A stretch of DNA of 64,000 nucleotides, from the NCBI GenBank assembly GCA_000328365.1, contig KB295955.1, forward strand, positions 270,042-334,041. The letters are read 5' to 3'. Shown here in pieces: positions 44,501 to 57,523 of this stretch (positions within the stretch are counted from its first letter, which is position 1; each line of letters starts with the position of its first letter). The DNA comes from Capitella teleta. Lineage: Eukaryota > Annelida > Polychaeta > Capitellidae. The position numbers and the translations under genes are program-made. Under the pieces are notes generated by a model. That model saw only the letters and a program-made list of their open reading frames with translations. It did no database searches and had not been told where the DNA came from.

Positions 44501-47500
44501 TTTTCTCTTTCTGAAAATGTCAAATGACTTTTAGTGAACCCTGGGTAGAAGGCCGTAGAACGGAGTGACTTCCTCGATCTTCATTTCGCAGAAAGCCTTC
44601 GTCGCTGGCGGATTTTCACTCTGACTCTTGATTGAAATGCGTCCGCCCGTCAAGCCAGCTACGTTCAATTGCTGAAATGGAACCCCGCTGACATTTTGTC
44701 CAGATGAACGATAACTCCATCTGCGCACTTATTATTCCTTGATGAAATGCTTTTTCTTCTTCTTTTTTTTTTCTTGTGCATTTCGGGTGGGCGCGTTTGT
44801 TACGTGTCGATATATATATACACTGCATTGCATATAATTATCTTTCTTGTTCGCCATTGCATTCCAGCCACGTTTCGTATTATGATTTATCCTCCACAGA
44901 CTCGGGTCTGTCATACCCCCCCCCCCCTCTACCACGTACGCCCCACATCTGCATTTGTCCCCCACTTCGTGTGTTGAATACCAACGAGAGGTGACCGTTC
45001 AACCTCCGCCATTTTCACGCCGAGATCATCATAGCTCTCGACGCGGATGTTTCGTTGCGTTGCAGCAATCCTTCGCGTAATCGCTCGCGTTGTGGCGCTA
45101 AACATGATCTGAATGGCAATGCTGCTGCTCACTGACCACTACTATAGTATACGACGCCGATTTCATGTAAACCCGACACAGGTTCCACACACAACGGAGC
45201 AGCTATAGCGTGCGATGGTGCATGTATTGAATGCATGTATTGAATGCATGGCTGTATCATGCATGCGAGTTGATGCTCTTCCTCTCGTGAGATGTTATAA
45301 TAAGCTCGCTGTACATCTCCGTGACAACCTGTCAGGTAGCTTGACTGAATTAATCTATTTCGTCGTACCTCTGAGGGTGACGGCCCTAATGATGTGTCAC
45401 TAACACTGCACAACCGAAACATCGCATGCTGACGTTGAAATTAGCGTATTGCGAGGGGGTAGCAATGCATTGAAATGCGTGCTGTGTCAATACAGGGTGT
45501 TAGAGCCCTGTTGAGACATGATGATGTGAGCCCAGACAGCTGCTGACGCTGTGTGGCGCTGTGTGCCATCTCGACGACCGACGACAAACACATGAAACGT
45601 GACGGTGCGATGGCCGAGGAGCCTAATTCTCGCCCGTCGTTTGTCAATGCGGCAAATCGCGTCTTAACGGGCCGTGCTGTTTGGCGGATACGTTTCGGCT
45701 GTGCTCTCTGATGCTTTTGCGCCATCTCTCCGTGCAGATGGCGTAAAAGGACGCTGCTGCTGCTCTGTGGTTGAGCCACAAGAGCTGAAGGAAGCAATCC
45801 AAGTCTTCTGTTTGATTTCTGCCGCGTGATTCCTCATTAAACGCTGATGATATTGTCAGCATTGATCCCTGGCGTCATGCGTCCCTATGCGATCACTTTG
45901 CATTGGCGAATCAATCGACGAAACGTGCGCAGAACGTGATCATGAATGCAGCACCGGTCGCATGCATCAACGGTACTTTTGGCACCCGTGTTTCCTGCGC
46001 AGTGCCATGCCGTTATCTTTTTAGTCACAATTTGTCAGACCGTGTTTCGCAGTTTCGCTAATTCAGTCAGTTTCGGTGCTGCCTGTGTAATTGTCTTTTA
46101 TATAATATAGCACATCAGTTCAATACGTGCTGGGTTTCAGGAAGAGCGGGGCAAATCAGTCGGACAAGTCGTCAGTCGCCCAACCCTCTTTCTCGTCAAT
46201 ATGCGTAGTATACGCATTTTGTTTATCGATAACGTCTTTGTTGATATTACACATACGGTGCGTTATTTGAATGGGTTTATTGTCTCGTTGAATGAATATC
46301 TCTGACTGTGCATAAATGTTAAGGTATAGAGATATGCGAAGACTGATCGGCATGCACCAATGATGTCGATGGCAATACATGTTGCACGTGGCCCCCTCTC
46401 GAGGTCAATGGCTTTTAATCTCGCCTGATCAGTGTCTCCGGAGGGGAACCCTTCCTGCGATGCTCCTCTTCCCTGCCTCCCTTGCTCCGTTGCAGCTCCG
46501 GTCGTGATGCAAATGCGAGCAGCGGCAGCTGACACTTTGCTGCTCGCTTGCAAATTAGCCTCGTGTCTGTTCGTTCAAAGCGGAGCGGCGTCGGCGGAGG
46601 GACGTCCCGCCACACGGGCGTGATTGGAATCCGCATCTCTGAGATGATCGGATCTGGTTGATATTGCTGACACATCAGCTCCGTGCTCTCGGGTTTTGTA
46701 TAATGGCTTCTTGATGACGTTCTTTTCACGTGTTGCCGCCGCTCCCACGTTGGTGATCTGATCGGCCAACGGAGCTCACTTCGTTTGCCGCGATTCAAAT
46801 TGCCTTTGAGAGGGGTGCGCCGACATCTCAGCGCCTTCATGTCATCAGCATCCGCCGTCCTGCTTTCGAGCCTTTTCCTGGGAATTGTATCACTGCGCGC
46901 GGCTGACATGACCATTATGCGTTCATTAAGGCACCGCGAGTGTTTATACGCTTCCGCTCTCTGACGTCTCTGGCTCATCGACGCCGCCTGGAGGATCTCT
47001 CAAGAACTAATATGCAGCGTGCTTCTACGTCACTCGCTGCTCTTCTCAGCTGATTTCCTCTTCCGAATATGATTGCTTTAGAAACGATGTTTTACTGAAC
47101 AAATTTCGTTGGGTTAAAACAGCTATTTGGAAGTTAGTTAGTCTTACTATTAATAGTTTTAATTTGATTTTGAATTAGCGCGTTAATCACTATACTTTCA
47201 CGCATTCTGACGAAACATCAACCCCTGTTTCACTCAAATTGGCACCAAAGATATTAACGTGATTTTCTAGAGAATTCAGTGCTTGCATTTTTCAACTGGA
47301 AAGCTGACCTATATTCAAGTAAAATTTTAAATTTCTGTGATAACCCGTTCTGTGTTTCCGAACAGCCCTCATGTTTATAGTTATATTATGGTGTGCTAGT
47401 GCTTCGTACTGATTTCAATTGCGATTTCGTGTCAATCAACCGGGTTAACAAGCCCCTTTCTACGTGAATCTTTCTCTGCAGAAAACCGTTGGTCGAAAAA

Positions 47501-50500
47501 TTCGTGACGGAATCCTGCAAACACAATTTGTTATAATTGAGCCACAATTGGGTTTGTTGCTTGTTGATGTCACGCTATGCTCATTGCTCGCCTTTTCACG
47601 GGGTGCAATCTGCATATCCCTCATGACCCCACCCCCCTACACGCTCCGATGCAGACACCTCCACAGCGCCTCATCAGCGCGCCCTATGCAGTCCTGATAC
47701 ATGCCATTCCTGCATGAAGTTCTCCGCGGAGGAGGCCTGCCAACTGCTGACGTTCGCACTCGGAAGCCTCGCCGCACGATCGTCTGCTTCCAAGTGCTTC
47801 GCTCGCTCGCTTGCCATTTTTAATACATGTTTTATCCAAGCTTAAAACGCTGTGCATCTCCATAATTATGTTTGCTTGGTCATGGAAAACAGGTTCTGTT
47901 GTGGGCTATATATGCATATGAGTTGATTATACGTGAGACCTCGGTGTCATTTGGACGATTTCCCCGTGCTCGACTCAGACGACGTTGGTTTTATGTGTCG
48001 GTGGATTCACTGCGAGTAAAACGCAAATTGTACATGCGTATATACATTATGTTCAGTTTAGTGTTTGACGCACATCGCGTTGACGTTGGCCTGTGGTGCG
48101 TTGAAAGCTTCTTGATGGCAACAACGCATGAACCGACCATCATGCTCAGCGGTGGCTATTGCTCGTTCGTCTCGTCGGAGGTCGATTTATGATCGACGTG
48201 CAACCCTCTTTGCCCGTCGCTTGTCGTCCGTATATTACAGCAGCATTAACATTATATATATGTATGTCTAGTGACCATTTGCTGTGACGGACGTGAAACG
48301 CTCGTGTCGGTTGAGGTGCACCAGGAAATGATGTTGAGCCGGCTTCTGATGGCGAAAAAGCTCCGCTTCTTTTGCTCCTTTGCCCGAAAATCTCATTTGG
48401 CTGAGGAAATTTCGCAATTTGCCTGCCGGGCTGTTGTTCCGTGTTCGGTGTTCGTGTTACACTCGTGAGATGCCGTGCGTTGCATCTGCACGATAACGAT
48501 GTCGCATCCGTTGTTAGATCTGTTTTAATTACATTTCTTCGATTTCGCCGGCTTGTGCATTGGCCTGCCTGCGGTCAAAGGTCATAGGGTCATATGTGTT
48601 CGATGACATGCGGTTCTTCCATCAGAGCATCGATCTCTCATCGATTTCGACGCAGATTCTTTCTCCTCAAGGAAGAAAACCGCGAATCTGCGGCGTAAAT
48701 TCGATTGTTGTTTTTCGCGCGGCCCGTTAACCCGTTCTGCAGCCGCCAGCAGCAGCTCTAGTAATCATATCACAGACTCTTATCATATCGCGCTTTTGTA
48801 GGAATTTTTTTCTTCTTCCCTTCGTGCGCCAGTGTTTTTCTTGCCATTCTTCGGTATCATATTCATTAAGATTCCATGTCATTCGTTATCTCATTGTCTT
48901 CACCATTAATCTACGTTAGGCACGCAAATAACGAGCAGCCCTCTGCATATAGAACAGCAAATCGCAGCTACTGCTACTCGCAGTAATCCTGCATTTCTCT
49001 GCTTACAACTCGAGTACATACTGAACTATCTTAATGAGCAGCGCCCGTTGTGGTCAGCGTGATCTGAAAGCCAATTAAACGGTGAATCTGAAGTTATCTC
49101 TGTATTATTTCAAGCAGCAATTTGCTCGCATGCCACGGCGCTGGTGCCGCGGGGGATGAGCGCCTTGAGCAGTTAATCGATCATCAATTCATCGCTGGTA
49201 CACAATTGACCACGAACCTCTTAATAGACAGCAATCAATCAGCGCCCTCCCCTAATAGCCACGTGCCTCATCGATCACCTCCGTGCCTCTCCTAGCAGCT
49301 ATGATGTCATCCGCCCGTGTCGACCAATTGTTTTCTGAGAGATCCGTGAGACAATTTCATGACGTGTAATTACTGAGCGTTTCCTGCGGCCGTCTTCACT
49401 GACTGACGTCGCATATTCCTTTGCTGTAATATTTGACATCGACTGCAGCTGATCCCAGCAGCATCATCCCCTGGCAGTCTGCTCGCTCTCAAGACTTGAG
49501 TGATCTGTAATAAGACTTCTCAGAATGGTGTATGGATGCTTCCAAAGTCGTTGCCCTGTTGACGTCGCTTCGATGGAAACTTCACCGAGTGGCATGCCTT
49601 GGGCGTCTAGCGTTGCAGCGCTTCTCGTGGATCGAATGATCTAGAAGCGAAGACGACGAAGAGCGTGGTCACGGGCGCATTGATTGCACGCCGGTTGATA
49701 AGGATCCAGTCCGTACCGCGCGCCCTCACAACACGCGGGAGGCGCGTATATATGGCGAGCGCTCAATCTGAAGTAATTCCTTTGCCTCCGCTGCACGCGA
49801 CGGACACATTGAGGACACCTTTCACGGAGATACACGGCGCCAGTTGGTTCTTTTGGATTGTGCGTCAAGTACATGTGTGTGGTGAGCGATAATTGCGGCA
49901 CTCGGCGGCATTCATGGAAAGCCGGTGTTGACATTCGGCTCTTGCGCCTATTTGAACTGCGAAAGATCGAGCAAGCAAAAGGCGGTCGTCGACGAGGGCA
50001 GGGGGGTGGGGGCCCTTGAAAGTGTTGCAAATGTCTGCTGCTTCTTCGGTGGTCCCGTTCTCCCGGAGGCATCTTTAGCTTTCAATTGAAGATCCTTTAA
50101 AGCGGGGACCTTGAGGCCCCTATTGGCAACCATTCGACTGAATTCAGCCATTAGCCATCGCCAGAGCCATCATTACAGCCGCGGACTCGCTCCTTCTTCC
50201 CTCTGCTCTCTCCCTTCTGAGCTTCGGGATCGGCTTCCCTTCTAATCCCATCCGATACTCCGGTCTCAACACTTTCCATTAGCAGAAACTGAAATTGCTT
50301 CTTGTACATAATTCCTTCTTCTGCTCGGGGCTGAATTTGTCCACGTTTCACGACTGAATGTTTCATATTTCATACTCTGCTGGCGTGTGTGGCTGTGTGC
50401 GGTGGCGGTGGCCATTCTGGGTGATGCATGGGGCTTCTCGCCTTGCTGTGTGTTTATACTGGCTTGATAAATCGCGGGTCGGCATCGCGTTCACGTCCGC

Positions 50501-50965
50501 CGATTTTTCTTCAAGTGCAATCAACAAGAGCGGAGTTTCTTCAAGTTAACTGCTAGAATGTTTTGATTGTCTGGAAAAAAAAAAAAAAAAACCCTTTGAT
50601 ATTTTGTAGGATCAAGTAATTGAATAATCTTCTGTTTGATTACTAATTTACTCAGCTTGTATAGATCGTGAAAGTGATGTTCCATTTTAAGAAAGAAGTC
50701 ACTCAAGTGCCCAATGCCAATCAGGCCTTGAAAAGCCAAGTGCGCGTTTAATCTTTGTAGCGTACTCGCTGCCTCTATCACGTATATTAACCTCTTATCG
50801 CTCTCTTTCGAAGCAAAACCCGGGCTCTCAGGTCAGCCGTGAGAGCCCTCGTGGCCTCCTCATCATCTCACGCGAATTCACATTGCTCTGCACCTGATTG
50901 TTCTCATTCGCTTCAGGTGCGGAACCTCATCGCTTCGCCCCGCTAACGTGTGCCTTCTGTTTCAG
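35560..50965. other. 15-kb region without a recognisable gene
   Basis: I find no exon with protein similarity. Composition changes at about 39500: AT-rich to the left, then CpG-containing GC-richer DNA with many homeobox-like TAATTA/ATTAAT and TATA-like runs. Open frames up to 187 codons occur (for example 46415-46978 minus), but they are low-complexity Arg/Ser/Pro and look like by-products of composition. A three-part CATAACG inverted cluster lies at 35752-35794. It may contain distal regulatory DNA or unrecognised non-coding exons. Confidence 0.5.
35752..35794. repeat. CATAACG inverted-repeat cluster
   Basis: CATAACGCAC (35752-35761), TCATAACG (35767-35774) and GTGCGTTATGA (35784-35794) sit within 43 bp. 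The outer two are perfect 10-bp reverse complements, and the inner two form the same inverted pair seen at 14999-15025 and 20888-20912. Confidence 0.7.
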
Positions 50966-50969
50966 ATCT

Positions 50970-53900
50970 ATGACGCTAGGGGGTAGTACTGCCATGACCT
51001 TTGACCTGGAGTTTAAGAGGTAAGCCAGAGGCCTCCGGGGAATGTGATATAGATGGGGTGCTATGCAATATCTCCGCTGTAACGCCGATGCAACGCTTGC
51101 CCTACGACCCGCCAATGACTCTCTCCATTGTAGGTGAATGGAGCCTCATCCCCGGCCCTTTCCTCCCGTGGAGGCCTGCAGGGCCACCGGTCCCCACCAC
51201 CATTTGGCCCTGCACCAATTGACCCCCGGGACGCCATCTCCCACCCTTAGACTGTGCACGAGAAGACGACGGATCTGCACTCGATTCGTTCAGGTAAATG
51301 ATTTCGGATTTCTCCTTAGATAGACTGATATGTATCATAGCATTTTTATCGTGTGTGTTCGGTGTCAGTGCATTAGGCGGCGAGCGACGACTTGAGAGCA
51401 GGCGGCGTCTATTGTCGCCACAGCTGCGTCCCATCCACCATGCCGTCGATTACGACGCTTGCATTTTTCCTCTCTTTCACTAGGAATGCATCGATGAGTG
51501 TTTTTGTGTCGAGTGATGCTTCATTCATCGACCGCCCTCTGCTGCCATTGTGCCATTGTTCGTACAACAATTTGTGAATAATCAAAAAGGGATTTCGGTG
51601 AATACGCACATGCAGAATGCAAAAACAGTGCGGCACGTGGCTTTTCCCGCCTTTATTTTTGTTTATCTCTTTCTCTTTCTCCTGCTGAGGACGATCGTGA
51701 TTGGACAATTGGATGATATCACGATGTACAGCATAAGTTCCTGACATTGTAATCGATTTCTTGGATCGTTAACAGTCAACATTGTATATTTCTAACATCT
51801 GCTTGCGCCTGGTATTTGTGCATCAGCGTTGGTTCAGCATTACAGTTCAGTTTACGCTCAACCGGCGGCGCGAGGATATCATGTGAGAATGTGATACTCA
51901 AGTAGTATGTTGTCATGGCAACCAATAGACCACATTGCTGCGTCATGTTAGGCGCACGTTGGATCGCCCACGAGGTCAGTCAACTCGGATCCAGGACTTA
52001 ACCCTTTTGGCCCGCGACGGCCTCTTTCGCGCCGTAATGGACTCAGCCAATCGCCTGCCCCGGATTCACCAAACGCCCCGCGGCGCATAATTCAATTGCG
52101 GCTAATTAATGACCCAATCTCGCTAATTAACGCTCTATGTTGCCTGGAAATGGGGCCCATTGCATGTGATCAGCAAATTCAGGATGGCCAGTCTGAATAT
52201 GCTGCCTTAAATTCACGGGCGAAATGGAAATACGGAAGCCGGGCTCCCGTCGGACGTATCCAGTCTAGACGAAGCATCCGCGTCTCTCACTCTCGGCTGC
52301 GGTTATGTAATTGCTGCGGCTCATTAGCATATATGCAAATGAGCACCTGACACAGGTGTTCGATTGATTACAATTCTGCTGATCACATTATTGCCTGTTG
52401 CTGGTGTTCAGTAGCATGGGCCACAAAAACATGCAACTAGATTTTGACGTTGTCGCTCACTTTCAGGGCAGCCTGGTCGCCGTTCTGCTGGTCACTCTGG
52501 TCATCAACATCGCATTCATACTGGACACGAGCCACAAGCTGCACTCTGACCCCCAGATACACGGTGAGGCATTGCTCAAAACAGGTGCATGATGATGATA
52601 AGTATTAAACGAGAAATCTTTCTGGATTTTAATTAAGGAGTATATCGGTATTTTAACATTGCATGAACCAACACGAGTGAAAGACAAAGTTCGATCCTTT
52701 TCCCTGAGCCCTCCTCGCCTCCTAATTCCTCTTGGGTTTAATACTTCCGCCTACGACAAGCACACTTCTTCGGCTAAAGATTCAGCTCTGAGCAGTCTGA
52801 CATTGCATAAATTGCAGCAGAACATCCCTGGAGGCTGCGTTTGCGGCATCTGCGCTGGCCTCCTGTGACGATGCCTCTTCATCTCGTTCTCTCTGCAGAT
52901 GACGCTGCTGCCTCCTCTGACTTACAAGCGACCGAGGGCAAAGGGGCCAACGGGGCGCCCAGAAACATCAAACAGGTGCTCGAACCGGGGCCTCAGTACA
53001 TCGAACTGGAGGTGCTGTCCAGTAAGAACAAGGTCTCCGTTACCGTTGATGGCACTATGGTGAGTTATTTGAATACTCGCTCATAATTATTTGCAATCGT
53101 CTCCTGTATTACATACATGTGTATTACATATATTTTTAGCTCATCTTGTCTAGAATTTTTGTGCGATTGGAATAATGATTTAAAATTCTCACGTAATTGT
53201 CTTATTTCCAGATCATGGAGGATTCGTCTGCCGACCACAGTCGAGGCATCCATGTGCTGGTTCTGAACCAAGCCACGGTCAGTGCCTTTGTTCTGCATAT
53301 CTGGGTCAATGCATAAGCCATGAAGCATTCTTTTATGTCCTGCCCCTTTGCAAGCCAAATGGCCGCTTCTTTTTTTGTGTGACTCTAAAATGGAGCGAGG
53401 TTGTAAATCCATTCTCCTTATTGACTTGCATTTTTCTGCTCTTACATTCTCCCTTACACTTTCTCATCATTCGACTTTTCATTCCACAATTGCAGCATGA
53501 TCTATGCCTCGTTGTGGACCATTACGCAGTGCTTATTATATTTCATGTTCGACATTTCTGCGTCCATATATTCGGCCTTTGAGGCCTTTTTGCAGCGTTA
53601 GTTCTAATGATCTTCTGGTGCGGATATCTGAGGCGTTTTCCCTTTGGGCCAATTTTGCTTGGACTTAATTGCGCTGCCTGTAACTCAGTTCTGCATCAAA
53701 GCTCCGCATATTGATACGCTGGCAATCTGCATTGAATGACACCCAAAGGGATGAGCCTCAGCCCCCAAAAGACCCATTCATAACTGCACTCTGATATTTT
53801 GCTGGGATTAAACGCTGCTTGGCCTCATTTTCTTGAGATGCAAAACAAATCAATATCCTGATTGAAATAATCTTGCTGCAGGGCAGTGTGATGGCTCAGC

Positions 53901-56888
53901 GCGTCTTTGACACCTACTCCCCTCACGAGGATGAGGCGATGGTGCTCTTCCTCAACATGGTCTCCAACGGCAGGATCATCATCTTTGCCATCAAAGTGAG
54001 CCATCTTGCCTCCCCTCTCGCCCTCTGACAGCTTTTGATTCAGGACGAAGGCAGCTTCCAAATGAAGCAGCAGGCAAGAGAGTTGCTCCAGCAATTGGGA
54101 AGCCAGCACAGCGCCAGTCTGGGATGGAGGGACACGTGGGCCATGGTCATTCATAAAGGGGCCGGAGGTGAGGCTGCTGCTTCATATGCATTGCCTATTA
54201 CCAATGACGCTGTTTACAGACCAGCGCCTCGCTGAAGTGTTCAACAAATCCCCTGACCTTGCCAGTTGGGGGTCACCTGTCCTGCTGCATGCTGAGGTCG
54301 CACTGAGGTCACAGGAAGGTTAGTCACCTTTGACCCCTTGCATTCCCCACACATTCATCACTTTCACAGAGAGTGAGTGTAATTGGCCAGAATCTGAGGC
54401 AAACAATCGACGACGCATCTTCTGCAATAAACTTGAGGGGTACGGCAGCGTTTGTAGCTGCCTTGACCCTGCTCCGCTGACTTTCACCCCTGACCCTGTA
54501 GGTCATAATACATGTTAACTTTATCAGTATTCATGGGGTTTTTTTCTAGGTACCAGACAACTTAGTTCACAATATTCCGGTAGCCGTAATAGCCAGCGAC
54601 CGCCCCCATTACTTGTACAGGTGAGCAGTCAATTAACCCACTGCTCACTCACTTCCTTGCTTTGCTGACCTACAACAGAATGCTAAGGTCACTCCTCTCG
54701 GCCGATGGCGTCAACCCTGATATGATCACAGTCTTTATTGATGGATACTTTGAGGTCTGACCTCTTGACCTTTGATCACATGACCTCACATACTCACTGT
54801 TTACAGGCGCCCCTCGAAGTCACTCATCTGTTTGGCCTGCGAGGCATTCAGCACACACCCATCGGTGTGAAGAACGCCCGCATCGCACAGCATTACAAGG
54901 CCAGCCTGACTGCCACCTTCCACCTTTTTCCTGTCCGTTAAATTCAGATGTTTTTATTTCATCTGTTTGAGGTTGAGTATTTGCAGGAAGCACAGTACAT
55001 GATCATCCTGGAAGAGGATTTAGATGTCTCTCCAGATTTCTTCAGGTAAAATCAATCCATTGATTAATCAACCATCTAATTATTTGCTTTGTGTAGCTAT
55101 TTCAGTCAGACCCTTCCGTTACTGGAGCAGGATTCCTCTCTGTACTGCGTGTCTGCTTGGAATGACCAGGTCAGTTTTTGCTAAGCTAAATTTCAACAAT
55201 ACCAATTTAATGTCTCCAGGGTTACGAGCACTCCTGCGAAGACCCAGCACTGCTTTACCGCGTTGAAACCATGCCCGGCTTGGGATGGATTCTCAAGCGC
55301 TCTCTCTACAAAGAAGAATTGGAAGCCAATTGGCCAACGCCGGAAAAGGTGAGTTGCATTCTTGAGTTTGGGTGATTTTCATAGTGTTTTTGCTGTTGTT
55401 GTAGCAATGGGATTGGGATATGTGGATGCGCTTGCCCTCAATTCGCAAGAACCGCGAGTGTCTGGTACCAGACGTATCACGCACGTATCATTTCGGCTCA
55501 AAAGGCCTCAACATGAACACATATTTCCAAGAACTCTACTTTAAAAAGCATTCACTCAACACGATGCCCAGCGTGCGATTAAAAGGACTTGATAAGTGAG
55601 TGTGTGTTTTCTGTGTGTGGTGAGGGTTATTTTTATATGTGCGTCTTGCAGAATGGGTCAAGCAGATTACGAGACAGAGGTGAACGGCCTCATTGAGGCA
55701 GCAACCGTTCTTGATCACAGTAAATCTCCATGCGATGAAATTTTCATCCCAGAGACTAAAGGAGAAACGTACGTTATGTACATTTCTATGAAACACGCCA
55801 CAGATTATGAGACTTGGAAGCAAATTGCCAAGGTATGTTCAACAACTAGGGATGCACGGATATCCAAACCCAATTGTCTGGCAGGTTTACAGGATATCAA
55901 ATACGATAAAAATATGGTAACATTTTTGGGTCGTGGATGTTTATTCTCAGATAAATATTTATTTAAATATATTTTTCTATTCACCTAATGTGTGCTCTAG
56001 TCAAATAAAGCCATTATGTGCGTGTCTTTGTTGTATAAGCACCACACCAGGCATGTATGTGTCATATACATGTATAACATAATGAAAATCAACACAAAAC
56101 GTTCTCTTTATGTGATCAGCTACCATTATTTTATCACATACATAAATAAAAATTTGGAAAACTAATTCATCATTCATAGAACACGTTATCAATGATCGTG
56201 AGCAATGATTGGTTATATACCTATAATATGGTAGGCCCTCACCATGGCAACTATCTCTTAATGCAGGCCTATAATATTTTAACTTTATTTGTGAATATTG
56301 CTTTATATTGTGGTGCAGTTATCATAAAGAAGGTAATTGACACATTTAATTAAGCAATCCAATGCTCATGGATTTACATCAGCTTATAGAAGCTTAGAAA
56401 GCTAAATCGACGAGAAAGTGAATATTTAATTTAAATAATGCCTCTTTTTCATCATTATCTGGAAGTTACCTGAAAATATCAGATAATAATTGTCAAATAT
56501 CCATTATCCAATTATCCGGAACAAGTCACTATCCGTGCATCCCTTTCAACAACTTCTAGTTCTATTAATTTATTCAAATGGTTTTCCCTCAATAGTGCTT
56601 TCACATCTGGGATTTGGATGTACGTGGGGTCCACAAAGTAAGTTGGTAAAAACTGAATTACTTGTAATATCAATTCACAATTTCAATTCCCAGGCTATGT
56701 GGCGCTTATTCATGAAATCCAATCATCTGATGGTGGTTGGGGTACCAGCATCACCTTACTCGTAAGTCGTATCAAATTGACCCAATTAATGGGTGCTCAC
56801 CATTGTGGTTAGCAGGCACTACAAGCCGGAAGGAGTTCAGCCAATTGAGATGGAGGAGAAGAGTAAAGAGAAGAAAGCCAAGAGGTGA
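50970..56888 (+). CDS. POMGNT1: protein O-linked-mannose beta-1,2-N-acetylglucosaminyltransferase 1
   Basis: This Golgi type II membrane enzyme adds GlcNAc in beta-1,2 linkage to O-mannose, as on alpha-dystroglycan. Coding exons: 50970-51019, 52412-52563, 52899-53059, 53212-53277, 53882-53995, 54044-54167, 54220-54318, 54370-54497, 54550-54620, 54679-54754, 54807-54932, 54987-55045, 55097-55169, 55220-55348, 55405-55595, 55652-55832, 56596-56637, 56694-56761, 56816-56888; 1983 nt, 660 aa, the length of the human enzyme. A short cytosolic tail precedes a membrane segment (about residues 37-54). The stem domain has [20 protein letters not shown] and the GT13 domain has [20 protein letters not shown], the metal-binding [18 protein letters not shown] and WDWDMWMR. 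The end is [10 protein letters not shown] plus a Lys/Glu tail. The first ATG (MTLGGSTAM) rests on splice phase; a start at the second Met is possible. Confidence 0.96.
51909..51922. promoter_or_regulatory. RFX X-box-like palindrome in POMGNT1 intron 1
   Basis: GTTGTCATGGCAAC differs by one base from the ideal X-box GTTGCCATGGCAAC. It runs straight into CCAAT (51922-51926), an arrangement seen in RFX/NF-Y promoters. It lies 490 bp upstream of the exon coding the membrane anchor, so an internal promoter is conceivable. Confidence 0.35.
51985..52140. promoter_or_regulatory. promoter- or enhancer-like block in POMGNT1 intron 1
   Basis: A CpG-rich stretch (GCCCGCGACGG, GCGCCGTAATGG, CCGCGGCGC) is followed by a reversed CCAAT site (AGCCAATCG) and two TAATTA homeobox cores (GCTAATTAATG, GCTAATTAACG). 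Composition contrasts with the flanks. No exon is evident. Confidence 0.3.
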
Positions 56889-57254
56889 CCATGCTCAACA
56901 CATCTCTTCAGTTCAACCCTTGCGGTCGTCATGACGCCGCTACGGTCACAGGCAGATGACATAACAGTGCCTCGCGTGTGCAGACTAAGTTGCATTATGT
57001 GCCAAATGTTGTTTCCTTTTATTGTTTAAAGAGGCAACTTGTCCTGATGTTCAGGATTTCAGATGACGTCATCTGACCATCAAAGCAGTTGTTTAATTTT
57101 ATCCTGGTGCTATTATGTAATCGTTAAGAGCTTCGTAATTATTATATAACAAAGTAATTGGTTGCTTCTTTATCACTGATTTTCACTTATCCAATAATCT
57201 GTTGGTTGGGTTTGATGAAAATTTGTTATAAGAATTTATTTCATCAAAGTAATC

Positions 57255-57260
57255 AATAAA
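57255..57260 (+). terminator. POMGNT1: POMGNT1 poly(A) signal AATAAA
   Basis: AATAAA lies 367 bp after the POMGNT1 stop, in an AT-rich context. Predicted cleavage is at about 57270-57285, immediately beside the end of the opposing DEPDC1 transcript. Confidence 0.7.
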
Positions 57261-57291
57261 AAAAAGTGACAGAAAAATACTTGCATGAAAT

Positions 57292-57297
57292 TTTATT
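57292..57297 (-). terminator. DEPDC1: DEPDC1 poly(A) signal AATAAA (minus strand)
   Basis: TTTATT on the plus strand reads AATAAA on the minus strand, about 230 bp beyond the DEPDC1 stop. It lies about 32 bp from the POMGNT1 signal, so the two mRNAs probably abut or overlap at their ends. Confidence 0.6.
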
Positions 57298-57523
57298 TAT
57301 TGTATATAATTAATAGAAAAGAAAAAAAAAGTAATATGCGTAACATAAGTATGGGCTGCTGCCTGCTGAAATAGTGAGGTTACCCAAATACAGGCTAACA
57401 ATGTATGCAGAGGGAATTTGTATGGAATCCTGTATCTATTTCATTTGTGGAGGTAATTCAACCATTAGACCTTAACAAGGATGATGATTAAACAGGTGAA
57501 TATTATGAGCTAAAAGTGACAAA

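Noticed and set aside
46415-46978. 187-codon open frame on the minus strand in the gene-poor region
   Set aside because: Arg/Ser/Pro-rich with no domain, no splice context and overlapping frames on both strands; expected in GC-richer non-coding DNA.
51133-51293. Possible extra POMGNT1 exon between TTGTAG and TTCAG|GTAAAT
   Set aside because: Joined to the first coding exon it gives an immediate TGA stop; skipping it gives the correct 660-aa frame.
55833-56595. Gene within the 763-bp POMGNT1 intron 16
   Set aside because: The open frame there is only read-through from the preceding exon past its GTATGT donor.
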